Shown one piece after another: positions 47,295-55,958 of a stretch of 64,000 nucleotides of DNA. Below the pieces are notes generated by a model. The model searched no databases. It was not told the origin of the DNA and saw only the letters and a program-made list of their open reading frames with translations. The stretch's first letter is position 1. Each line of letters starts with the position of its first letter. This DNA is from Aggregatibacter actinomycetemcomitans (GTDB taxonomy: Bacteria > Pseudomonadota > Gammaproteobacteria > Enterobacterales > Pasteurellaceae). Both the position numbers and the translations under genes were made by a program. Location: contig NZ_NRDF01000001.1 of assembly GCF_003130205.1 (NCBI RefSeq), positions 367,103 through 431,102 of the forward strand, written 5' to 3'.

Positions 47295-48545
47295 TTATAA
47301 TTTATAACTTTTCTTATCCAATCCGTATTTTTTCATCCGTAAGTAAAGTTTTTTTCTAGGAATATCAAGGTGTTTAACCACATCATTAATTTTTCCCTGA
47401 TAAAAAACCAGCGCATCTTCAATAAGCTGCTTTTCATATTGATTTAATTTTTCATCTAACGAATTCACCTGAGCGTCATTAAATACAGGAGCAACCGCCG
47501 AAGGAATATGAGAAAGTAAGCCGATTGCATAAAGTTCCGCGACGTTAATCAATTCTTTCACATTTCCATGCCATTCTTTACTACGTAAACTTTGCAATAT
47601 TTTTTTATCCGGCATGACGATAGGTTTATTTAATCTCAAACAAATATTTTTTACATAATGATTAAAAATATCAACCGCATCAATAATATGTTTACACAAA
47701 GGAAGCGTTTCAATTTGAGTATAAATAAAAAAATAATAAAATTCGGCACTTATCTGCCGACAGCGAATTAATTCGTTAAGCTCGGTATCGCTCAATAAAA
47801 TTAAACGAAATTGAATCTCTTCATAGTGTAGAAACTGAATTAAATGTTGTTGTTCTTCAACAGGAAGATAATGCATATTCTTAATAATTAAAGTCCCTGA
47901 TTTTGTTTTTTTAATTAACTCAATAATATTGATATTGTCATTTTGTGTACATTCGTGAAAAACCATCGGCAATGTTTTTCGATCGCTTAATTTATGCAGA
48001 TAAGTGGCTGCCAAATGACGACCGGTGCCAATCTCTCCCCAAATAAAAACAGGTAAATTTGAATTTGCCAGTTTCTGTAATTGTTTTTTTAACTCGTTAA
48101 TCCAAACACTGCTGCCAATAAAAACGTCATTAATTTTTTCCATTTGCCATTGGCGCTTTTCAATCACTTTTTTCCGTTTTTCTAAAGCGTTCTCTACTTG
48201 AATCAGTAATTTTTCAGGCGAAACCGGTTTTTCAAAGAAATTTGTCGCCCCTTTCTTGACAGCTTCTACCGCCATGGGTACATCCCCATGACCTGTAATC
48301 ATAATCACCGGAATTTGGCTATCAATTTCAATCATTCGATCTAATATATCTAATCCGGAAATGCCCGGCAATAATACGTCGCAAATAACAACGCCATACC
48401 AATTTTCCGGGATTTGATGAATAACCTCTTTGGGTTCGGCAGTTGCAAATACAGAATAACCTTCTTGTTGTAATAAATCGGCATACGATTCCAAAATATC
48501 AAAATCATCATCAATTAATAAGACATTATTCTGACAATTAAACAT
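47295..48545 (-). CDS. pgtA: PgtA-like response regulator with degenerate AAA+ domain
   Basis: A 416-residue NtrC-architecture regulator. The receiver domain (~5-120) has D12/D13, phospho-acceptor D56, T84 and K106. The central domain (~138-365) has a changed Walker A (GEIGTGRH), lacks the GAFTGA loop, and its Walker B reads LIIKNMH instead of an acidic LDE. A Fis-type helix-turn-helix lies near 380-412 (KINDVVKHLDIPRKKLYLRMKKYG). It probably activates a sigma-70 promoter. Length and gene order match Salmonella PgtA of the phosphoglycerate-responsive pgt system. It overlaps the kinase gene by 8 bases. Confidence 0.82.
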   Translation of the reverse strand: MFNCQNNVLLIDDDFDILESYADLLQQEGYSVFATAEPKEVIHQIPENWYGVVICDVLLPGISGLDILDRMIEIDSQIPVIMITGHGDVPMAVEAVKKGATNFFEKPVSPEKLLIQVENALEKRKKVIEKRQWQMEKINDVFIGSSVWINELKKQLQKLANSNLPVFIWGEIGTGRHLAATYLHKLSDRKTLPMVFHECTQNDNINIIELIKKTKSGTLIIKNMHYLPVEEQQHLIQFLHYEEIQFRLILLSDTELNELIRCRQISAEFYYFFIYTQIETLPLCKHIIDAVDIFNHYVKNICLRLNKPIVMPDKKILQSLRSKEWHGNVKELINVAELYAIGLLSHIPSAVAPVFNDAQVNSLDEKLNQYEKQLIEDALVFYQGKINDVVKHLDIPRKKLYLRMKKYGLDKKSYKL

Positions 48546-50520
48546 TATTTACCACCTTAAATTCCAAAATAATAAGTGCATTTTTTGTTAATGTGGAGGC
48601 TATTAACAACTCACCTTGGCATTGCTGCATAATAGATAAACTTATCGTTAACCCTAAACCTAAATTAATGGATTTACTACTGGAAAAAGGTTGTAATAAT
48701 TTATCTGACAAAGGCCAACCGGAACCATTATCATAAATCCACAATATCATTTTCTGTTGTGATATATATTGTACTTCTATTTTAATTTCCGGTTTTTCAT
48801 GCTGCATGGCTTCCAGTGAGTTCATAAAAATATTAACAAATACTTGCTCTAATAATATTTCATCACCTAATACATTTGGCAGATCAGCGGGAAGATATAC
48901 CTGTGCATTAAGATGCTTATGTTTCGGTTCTAACAAATCCCAGGCATTATTTATACATTCAGATAAATTAACTTCATGCAATATATTTTTGGTTTGGCGG
49001 GAAAAATGGCGCAATCTTTTTACCACCAGTGCCGTACGCTCCACTAAATGTTCTATTTTCTCTAAATAGTTATTCGCAGAAAAAACATCATTATTTTTGA
49101 CCGCTCTTTTTGCACTGAAAATATACGCATTCATTGCATTTAGCGGTTGTGTGATTTCATGGTTAATAGATGTTAAGGTTTGTCCCACCACCGCTAATTT
49201 TGCCGCTTGAATTAATTCTTGTTGTGTACTGACAAGTTTTTCCTGGATTGCAATACGTTCACTAATTTCATTTAATAAAATTTGATTTCTTCTTTCTAAT
49301 TCTTCATTTTTTGTGTTGACTTCAAATAAAAATAATCGCAATAATTTTGCTATACGCCCTAATTCATCATCACCACAAACTGAAATTTTAACGGAGGATT
49401 CGCCGTTAATAATCCGTTCAACTGATTGATTAAGAGATTGAAAACGCCCTATTAATCTCCGCCGAATATAATAAAAATTAATTGCTGCAACAAAAAGGAA
49501 AACAAATAAAATGGCAGACAAAATAATCAAACCGTTTATTCTGGTAGTTTTATTTATTAAATAATGAAACAACTCTAATTGTTTTTGATTATCACCGACC
49601 TGACTGTTAATTTGTTGTCTTAATTTGGAAATGAGCAACTCGCTTTCATTCATTAATTGCTGTTGGGAAATATCCAGCCGCTTTCTTTCGGTTAATAAAT
49701 GAGGTAACGATTGTTCATTTTCTCCGATAGCCAGCAAGGACTCAATAATTTGTTTAATCGTATAGCTTGAAGTATGTTTATCTAAAGACTTAACTTTTTG
49801 ATCAATTAAATTCTTTAAATAATTAAGCGAATTTGTGAGTGCAACTAATGAATAATCAGAGCGGCTGACGATATGTTGTTTTAGTTCCGTGACAATTTGT
49901 TCTTCATAAGTAAGGAAATCATAAAGTAGCAATAATTCATACTGGAATTTTCTAAGTTGTTCAATTTGTTTAGATCTGGTTAAATTATTCGTAATATGAT
50001 TGGCTAATGTTTTTTGCTGCCAAACAATTTCCTGCAATAACGCCGTAAATTCATCCCGAAAATCATTATGTAACCAATTGATTTCCGATAACGTTTTATT
50101 AAATTTCGTATTCAAGATTAATTGATTATCAATATTTGATGACAACTCTTGCAGAAGATTGGCTTGTTCAATTACGATATTTGGAATTTCATCATTCAAA
50201 TCTTCATTTAATGATTGGGTCACGTCTTTGAGCGTTTTAATTTGTTTCTGTAACGCATTAAACCATTTAATTTTTTCTTCCGTATTTCGAATATTCTTTG
50301 CATTTAATAATGTATTTTCCAATAAATTAATTTGCTCCTCCATACGGAAAGCGGCTTGAATTTTAGGGAAATTCTGATCAATCGCAAAATCAATTTCTAT
50401 GCGTTGCTGATGCCATGTATATAAACCGACGGCACCGATAAACAGACAAAACAACGCACTGATAATAAGTGATAGTTGTAAACCGGTGCTGATATCCAAG
50501 CGTTTAAGCCATTTTTTCAT
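48538..50520 (-). CDS. pgtB: PgtB-like sensor histidine kinase
   Basis: A 660-residue membrane kinase. Two membrane helices (~12-35 and ~330-353) bracket a long, helical periplasmic domain. A HAMP-like segment (ERIINGESSVKISV) follows, then a coiled region, the phospho-acceptor H454 in INHEITQPL, and an ATP-binding domain with N, G1 and G2 boxes (NIFMNSLEAM, DNGSGW, GLGLTIS). The HEITQPL box is DctB-like. The start at 50520 gives MKKWLKRLDI; extra upstream codons lie inside pgtC. The gene overlaps pgtC by 4 bases. AT content looks high compared with flanking genes. Confidence 0.85.
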   Translation of the reverse strand: MKKWLKRLDISTGLQLSLIISALFCLFIGAVGLYTWHQQRIEIDFAIDQNFPKIQAAFRMEEQINLLENTLLNAKNIRNTEEKIKWFNALQKQIKTLKDVTQSLNEDLNDEIPNIVIEQANLLQELSSNIDNQLILNTKFNKTLSEINWLHNDFRDEFTALLQEIVWQQKTLANHITNNLTRSKQIEQLRKFQYELLLLYDFLTYEEQIVTELKQHIVSRSDYSLVALTNSLNYLKNLIDQKVKSLDKHTSSYTIKQIIESLLAIGENEQSLPHLLTERKRLDISQQQLMNESELLISKLRQQINSQVGDNQKQLELFHYLINKTTRINGLIILSAILFVFLFVAAINFYYIRRRLIGRFQSLNQSVERIINGESSVKISVCGDDELGRIAKLLRLFLFEVNTKNEELERRNQILLNEISERIAIQEKLVSTQQELIQAAKLAVVGQTLTSINHEITQPLNAMNAYIFSAKRAVKNNDVFSANNYLEKIEHLVERTALVVKRLRHFSRQTKNILHEVNLSECINNAWDLLEPKHKHLNAQVYLPADLPNVLGDEILLEQVFVNIFMNSLEAMQHEKPEIKIEVQYISQQKMILWIYDNGSGWPLSDKLLQPFSSSKSINLGLGLTISLSIMQQCQGELLIASTLTKNALIILEFKVVNNV

Positions 50521-51767
50521 AATTTTTCCACTGCATCGACAAATCGCATTTGCTGTAACATGAAAAATTGTTGCCAATGCAGCAACGCCTCATTTGAATT
50601 AAACGTTTCCAAATCATTTTCGTCAGTCGCCTGCTTTTCCGTTATAGGAAGTGCGGTCAAAATTTCCCGCAATTCCGGCAATACATGTCCTGCTTGTTGT
50701 TCCTTTTGATACAGAATTTTCCAGTTTTCTTGAATTTGAGCTAAACGGTGAATAATCTGATGCTCAAACATCAGTTTAACTACGTCCTGACGCTTTAACA
50801 TCAGCTGATAATCAATCGTTGGTTGGGAAAATAAAAATTGTTGGGTTGCATATAGCGGATGGGATTTAGCTAACGAAATAATCGGATATTTGCCCATTTT
50901 GCTATGATACAACGTGCTTTGCCCCGAATTACTTAAGAGAAAATGGATAAATGCCGATGCCTGCCGGCTATTGGTACTATTTGTCGTTATTGCGATAAAC
51001 GTCGGAGAAACGGGGAAATTCGGAAAATATTTAAACATCAAAGCCGAATGCGGATCCGCATTGTAATGTGTGAGCAAATTTGCGTAATTATCAATGGTAA
51101 TCCCAGCTGCGCCTAACCCGGCCTGAACTTTATCAACGACACCAAAACTACGGGAGGAAATGGTTCCGACATTTGCCATAATTTGATGAATTAACGCCCA
51201 ACCTTGCTGCCAGCCCTGTTTCTGTAATAATGCCTCAATCATAATGTGCGTCGTATCGGAACGGCTCGGACTACTCATAATAACCAGTCCCTGCAAATTA
51301 GGAGAAATAAGCCCGGACCAGTCGGTGGGAACATCCACTTCTGCATTTTCCAGCAGGGATACATTGGACAAAATGCCATACCCCGATAGTGAAAATGCTA
51401 CGGTTGTTTTTTGTAAAATCTCAGGCACGAATTTTTTTCCCCGGCTGAATTTATCCGGCAAAGCAGCCAATCGTTGTTTTTCCTGCAAATGATAAAACAG
51501 CATAGGAGAGGAACTTAAAACAAGATCAATATTATCGTTTTTTTCATCATCAAATAACTTGTTTAACGAGTTGCTTGTTCTGTTTAGCATTCTTATCGGG
51601 GCGGCATTCGGTTGTTTTTCCCACTCGGTAATTAAATAAGATAGCGATTCCGGTGAAAATGTCGTACCGATGACCAATTCATTGCCATATACCCTTCCTA
51701 AACAGGATAAAGCGATGATCAGCACCACAAGCAGAGAATGAAAATAACCTCGTTTTAGCCCAGACAT
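50517..51767 (-). CDS. pgtC: PgtC-like periplasmic sensor-linked binding protein
   Basis: A 416-residue exported protein with an N-terminal signal sequence (about residues 5-26) and a type II periplasmic-binding domain of the Fbp/AfuA superfamily. In Salmonella, PgtC works with PgtB to sense external phosphoglycerate. A C-terminal ~90-residue helical extension probably contacts the kinase. The ATG at 51767 has AGGTGA 6 bases upstream and is preferred to the GTG at 51776. First gene of the pgtCBA transcript. Ligand unknown. Confidence 0.78.
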   Translation of the reverse strand: MSGLKRGYFHSLLVVLIIALSCLGRVYGNELVIGTTFSPESLSYLITEWEKQPNAAPIRMLNRTSNSLNKLFDDEKNDNIDLVLSSSPMLFYHLQEKQRLAALPDKFSRGKKFVPEILQKTTVAFSLSGYGILSNVSLLENAEVDVPTDWSGLISPNLQGLVIMSSPSRSDTTHIMIEALLQKQGWQQGWALIHQIMANVGTISSRSFGVVDKVQAGLGAAGITIDNYANLLTHYNADPHSALMFKYFPNFPVSPTFIAITTNSTNSRQASAFIHFLLSNSGQSTLYHSKMGKYPIISLAKSHPLYATQQFLFSQPTIDYQLMLKRQDVVKLMFEHQIIHRLAQIQENWKILYQKEQQAGHVLPELREILTALPITEKQATDENDLETFNSNEALLHWQQFFMLQQMRFVDAVEKL

Positions 51768-51900
51768 ATAAATCACCTATACGAAATATGTTGAATAAAA
51801 TGATTCTAACCTTGAATTCCAGTCAAATTCTATAAAATACCAATCCATTCATATTTTTTGTGATCCATTTCAAATAATTAAAATTTGGTTATTCTCAATA

Positions 51901-52025
51901 TTTTGAGTTACTCATGGCAATTTTCTTAGGTCATATTTCCGATATGGACCATAAATGAGTCAAAACAGCTTAATCAAAAGGCTATATTTGAGTCAAAAAT
52001 GCCTCATTTACATTCTTTGAGTCCA
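51901..52025. promoter_or_regulatory. TGAGTCAAAA boxes in the pgtC-afuA promoter region
   Basis: TGAGTCAAAA occurs perfectly at 51956 and 51989, with partial copies TGAGTCCACT at 52018 and TGAGTTACTC at 51904. Spacings of 33 and 29 bases are about three helical turns. They lie 110-190 bases before afuA and are the obvious candidate operators for the cluster's response regulator. The rest of the 364-bp gap (51777-52140) is AT-rich with no gene. Confidence 0.55.
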
Positions 52026-52140
52026 CTTTTCTTATTTTGTATTAGTGCTATTGTACGTTTGAATTTCACTTTCTGTTCAGTGAATAACTCGTCAAGCAGT
52101 ACCTCTCATACACTCACATCGATAAATTAAGGAATTGATT

Positions 52141-53139
52141 ATGAATAAGAAATTCACCTCAGGCTTAATTGCACTCAGTTTAGGACTTTCCATCAGCGGC
52201 ATGGGTGTCGCCCAAGACAAACTCATCGTTTACACCTCCATGAAAGAATCTCTCATCGGGGCGTTAAAAGCCAAATTTAATGAAAAATACCCAGATATTG
52301 CGATGGACTATCAGTCCGCTGGTGCAGGTAAATTGATGGCGAAAATCGCCACGGAAAAAGAATCCGGTCAGATTATGGCAGACGTTATTTGGACCAGTGA
52401 AGTGCCGGATTTCTTTAATATGAAAGAAACCGGCATGCTGGAAACTTATATTTCGCCCGAAGTAGAAAATATCATCAATCCGATTCCTGATTTTGACGGT
52501 TCCTTTACACCGATTCGCTTGGGCACATTAGGTATCGCCTACAACACCCGTTTTGTGAAAAAAGAACCGCCGGCACAATGGGCGGATATTCTTACCCCGC
52601 AATTTAAAGGCGCATTCGGTATTGCCAACCCCGCCCTATCCGGTACGTCTTATATGAGCGTGTCTTTATTGAAATCTACCTTCGGTTGGGAATTCTTTGA
52701 GAAGTTAAAAGAAAATAAGGCAAAAATCGGTAAAGGCGCCGGTCAGGTCGTGGATGATACCGCTTCCGGTGACTTACTGGCATCATTGGCCGTTGACTAT
52801 ATTACTAATGATAAAATCAGAAAAGGCGCGTCCTTAAAACTCGCTTATCCGAAAGAAATGCTGGTGATCCCAAGCCCTGCCGCCATTATTAAAGGGACAA
52901 AAAATCTCTCCAGCGCCCAAAAATTCATTGATTTCTTACTTTCCGAAGATGCACAAAAAATCGTTGCTCACGAAGGTACTTTGCCGGTGAGAAAAGGTAT
53001 TACCCCGAATCCTGAATTCGGCTTACCATCTGCCGAAGAAGCGATGAACCGCGCAATTCCGATTGACTATAAGAGCGTCATCGCCAACAAAGAAGAAACC
53101 GTGAAAAAATTCACTCAAATTCTACAAGGTCGCAATTAA
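52141..53139 (+). CDS. AfuA/FbpA-like ABC transporter substrate-binding protein
   Basis: A 332-residue periplasmic protein with a signal peptide (residues 1-24, cleavage after VAQ-like site) and a type II binding fold. It starts its mature part DKLIVYTSMKESL. It lacks the adjacent tyrosines that bind iron in FbpA, so a phosphorylated organic anion is more likely. Relatives (AfuA of Actinobacillus) bind hexose phosphates. The positions corresponding to the AfuA sugar pocket cannot be aligned safely by eye. The ATG at 52141 has AGGA 8 bases upstream; an in-frame TTG two codons earlier is less likely. Confidence 0.82.
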   Translation: MNKKFTSGLIALSLGLSISGMGVAQDKLIVYTSMKESLIGALKAKFNEKYPDIAMDYQSAGAGKLMAKIATEKESGQIMADVIWTSEVPDFFNMKETGMLETYISPEVENIINPIPDFDGSFTPIRLGTLGIAYNTRFVKKEPPAQWADILTPQFKGAFGIANPALSGTSYMSVSLLKSTFGWEFFEKLKENKAKIGKGAGQVVDDTASGDLLASLAVDYITNDKIRKGASLKLAYPKEMLVIPSPAAIIKGTKNLSSAQKFIDFLLSEDAQKIVAHEGTLPVRKGITPNPEFGLPSAEEAMNRAIPIDYKSVIANKEETVKKFTQILQGRN

Positions 53140-53160
53140 TCTGCTGGAAGGACGTGCTTT

Positions 53161-54240
53161 ATGGCAACGATTACATTTGAAAACATTTCTAAAGCATTTG
53201 GTTCCCATCAAGTACTAAAGAATTTATCGTTAACGGTAAAAGACGGTGAATGCTTTACCTTGCTAGGACCTTCCGGCTGTGGAAAAACGGTCTTGCTACG
53301 TTTGCTTGCGGGCTTTGAGGTACCTGACTCAGGACGGATTTTAATTGATGATACGGTTGTAAGTGATCCTGCCGAACATATTGATATTCAGCCGGATCAA
53401 CGCGGTTTAGGCGTCGTTTTTCAGGACTATGCCGTGTGGCCGCACATGACGGTATTTGACAATATCGCTTATCCGTTGAAGTTTAAAAATCTCGACAAAG
53501 AAATGCTTAAGGCGCAAGTGATGGATGTAGTGGAGCTGGTTAATCTTACCGGGCTGGAACAACGCCTGCCGTCACAATTATCCGGCGGGCAACAACAACG
53601 CGTGGCGTTGGCGAGAGCATTGGTTGCCAAACCATCACTCATGTTATTGGATGAACCGTTAAATAATCTGGACGCCAATCTGCGTGAGGAAATGCGTTTT
53701 GAGATTAAAGAGTTACAGAAAAAACTCGGTATTACCATTATGTACGTTACTCACGATCAGGAAATTGCCCTGGCAATTTCCGATCGACTGGCGATTATGG
53801 CAACGGACGGTTCCATTGAGCAAATCGGTACGCCTTGGGAAATTTATGAAAAATCCGCCAATGAAACCGTGTTTAAGTTTATGGGCTTAGCGAATTTCAT
53901 TCCCGTACGCTATGAACAAAGGCAACATTTTGTCGGACAAGGTTCTCAAGCAATTCATTGGCATAACTTGCCACAAGAATCCGGCAAACTTGGCTGTCGT
54001 CCGTCGGATATTATCCTCAGTAAGCAAGGAGAAGGGCTGCATGCAAAAGTCGTACGCGCCAGTTTCCTCGGCGCAGTCATGGATTATATGCTGGAAATTG
54101 ACGGCGTCACGTTGCGTATGAAAGTCCCGACCAATAAGGCGCTACAACAAGATTTAATGTTTACGGAGGGAGAAAGCTATTATGTGAATTTCCATGATTT
54201 GCTTTGGTTCCCGAATATAACGGATTCGGCAAGGGGGTAA
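53161..54240 (+). CDS. ABC transporter ATPase (first of two), Fbp/Afu type
   Basis: A 359-residue ATPase with Walker A GPSGCGKT, signature LSGGQQQR, Walker B LMLLDEPLNNLD and an H-loop histidine in VTHDQ. The C-terminal TOBE-type regulatory region (~240-355) is present. The helix after the H-loop is one residue shorter than in the second ATPase. Its stop is two bases before the permease start, so expression is coupled. It may pair with the second ATPase. Confidence 0.88.
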   Translation: MATITFENISKAFGSHQVLKNLSLTVKDGECFTLLGPSGCGKTVLLRLLAGFEVPDSGRILIDDTVVSDPAEHIDIQPDQRGLGVVFQDYAVWPHMTVFDNIAYPLKFKNLDKEMLKAQVMDVVELVNLTGLEQRLPSQLSGGQQQRVALARALVAKPSLMLLDEPLNNLDANLREEMRFEIKELQKKLGITIMYVTHDQEIALAISDRLAIMATDGSIEQIGTPWEIYEKSANETVFKFMGLANFIPVRYEQRQHFVGQGSQAIHWHNLPQESGKLGCRPSDIILSKQGEGLHAKVVRASFLGAVMDYMLEIDGVTLRMKVPTNKALQQDLMFTEGESYYVNFHDLLWFPNITDSARG

Positions 54241-54242
54241 TT

Positions 54243-55937
54243 ATGGCCGTAATAGCAAACAAAAGTCCGTTCAATATCGCCAATGTGATTCTGACATTGT
54301 CCATCGGTATTTTAGTTATCGTGGTTGCCGTACCGGTACTGCTAATTTTTATTAATTCCTTTTGGGTGGACGGACAATTTAACGTCACCGATGTGGTGCA
54401 GATTCTGAAACAACAGGAAACCTATGAAGCGCTATTAAACTCGCTGTTCATCGCGTCCGGCGTGACCATCATGAGTACCTGCGTCGGTACATTTTTCGCT
54501 TGGTTAGTCACCAGAACGGATTTGCCCTATAAAGGCTTTATGAAAGTCATGTTCTTAGTGCCGTTCATGCTGCCTTCCTTTATCGGCGCCCTTGCCTGGA
54601 AAATGTTGCTTTCGCCGCGCGCAGGTTACATTAACCAGTTCTTTATGGACACGCTGGGATTTGAAGAACCGGTATTTAATATTTATAGCTATGCCGGCAT
54701 TATGGCGGTAGAAACCATGTATTTGTTCCCGTTCGTCTTCATTCAGGTATGCGGGGCGCTGGAACGCATGGATCCGACCTTGGAAGAATCCGCCCGAATT
54801 TCCGGTGCCAGCTTATTTACTATAACCCGCAAAATCACCATTCCGTTGGTGATGCCGAGTATCGTTTCCGGTGCGTTGCTGATTATGCTCTACTCCATGG
54901 CACACTTCGGTACGGTAGCAGTATTAGGGATTGAAAACGGTATCTTCAATATTCCGACCTTAATTTACGAACGCATTCACCAAAGTGCGGGTAGTTTTGA
55001 CGCCATTCGTACGGGAACGGTATTAGCTACCGTACTGGTATTCACCGCCGCCTTTATCATCTGGCTACAAAATAAAGTGTTGAACCGCGGACGTTTTCAA
55101 ATCATCGCCGGTAAAAGTTTCCGCCCGGTGGAAGTGAAGCTCAGAGGCTTGCGTATGCCGTTATTGATTATCTGCCTGCTTTATATTGCTTTCACGATTG
55201 TGCTGCCGACGGCGACTATTTTCTTAGTGGGCGGTTTAAAAACTTACGGTTTACCGATTACCTGGGAAAATCTCACCATGGAAAATTACAAATTCATCCT
55301 GTTTGAATGGCAATTAACCAAAGACGCTATCCACAACAGCGTATCCTTAGGTTTAGCCGCCGCCGTGATTACCATGTTTGCTGGTGTGATGATTTCTTAC
55401 GTTATCGTTAAAATGCGGGTCAGAGGCAAAGCTATTCTGGAATTCTTAGGCATGTTGCCATTCTCCGTACCAGGCTCCGTTATCGCTTTAGGGGTTATTT
55501 TGGCATGGAGCGGCAAATTCGGTATCAACCTTTACAACACCGTCTGGATTATCCTTATCGCCTACATCGCCCGTTACATGGCATTCTCTTTGAAAGCAAA
55601 TTCCGCCGCCTTGGAACAAGTGCATGACTCCTTGGTAGAAGCCGCCCGTGCTTGCGGAGCCAGTATGTGGCAATCACTGAAAGACATCGTTATTCCGTTG
55701 GTCAGACCGGGGATGATCGCCGCCTTCTTCTTAATCTTCCTACCTGCACTGCGCGAATTAACGGTTTCCGTGATGTTGTACGGCCCTTCCACCCGCACTA
55801 TCGGGGTTGCCATTTATACCCTGAATGAAGACGGAGAAACCGTTTATTCCGCCGCACTTGCAGGCATTGCGTTAATTATCATCGTGGTCGGCCAAACCGT
55901 TATTAAACGCTATGCCGAAAAGAAAACGCAGAAATAG
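54243..55937 (+). CDS. ABC transporter permease, two fused MetI-like domains (FbpB/AfuB type)
   Basis: A 564-residue inner-membrane protein with about 12 hydrophobic segments in two homologous halves. Each half carries an EAA loop that contacts an ATPase: EESARISGASLFTITRKITIP in the first and EAARACGASMWQSLKDIVIP in the second. One fused permease serves as the whole channel. The ATG at 54243 is chosen, since an earlier in-frame ATG at 54204 overlaps the ATPase gene. The two EAA loops differ, which would allow different ATPases on each side. Confidence 0.9.
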   Translation: MAVIANKSPFNIANVILTLSIGILVIVVAVPVLLIFINSFWVDGQFNVTDVVQILKQQETYEALLNSLFIASGVTIMSTCVGTFFAWLVTRTDLPYKGFMKVMFLVPFMLPSFIGALAWKMLLSPRAGYINQFFMDTLGFEEPVFNIYSYAGIMAVETMYLFPFVFIQVCGALERMDPTLEESARISGASLFTITRKITIPLVMPSIVSGALLIMLYSMAHFGTVAVLGIENGIFNIPTLIYERIHQSAGSFDAIRTGTVLATVLVFTAAFIIWLQNKVLNRGRFQIIAGKSFRPVEVKLRGLRMPLLIICLLYIAFTIVLPTATIFLVGGLKTYGLPITWENLTMENYKFILFEWQLTKDAIHNSVSLGLAAAVITMFAGVMISYVIVKMRVRGKAILEFLGMLPFSVPGSVIALGVILAWSGKFGINLYNTVWIILIAYIARYMAFSLKANSAALEQVHDSLVEAARACGASMWQSLKDIVIPLVRPGMIAAFFLIFLPALRELTVSVMLYGPSTRTIGVAIYTLNEDGETVYSAALAGIALIIIVVGQTVIKRYAEKKTQK

Positions 55938-55958
55938 CCGAATATGAAGGAGAATAAA

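Noticed and set aside
51777..52140. Sigma-54 promoter for the importer
   Set aside because: No TGGCAC-N5-TTGCA motif was found, and the regulator lacks GAFTGA.
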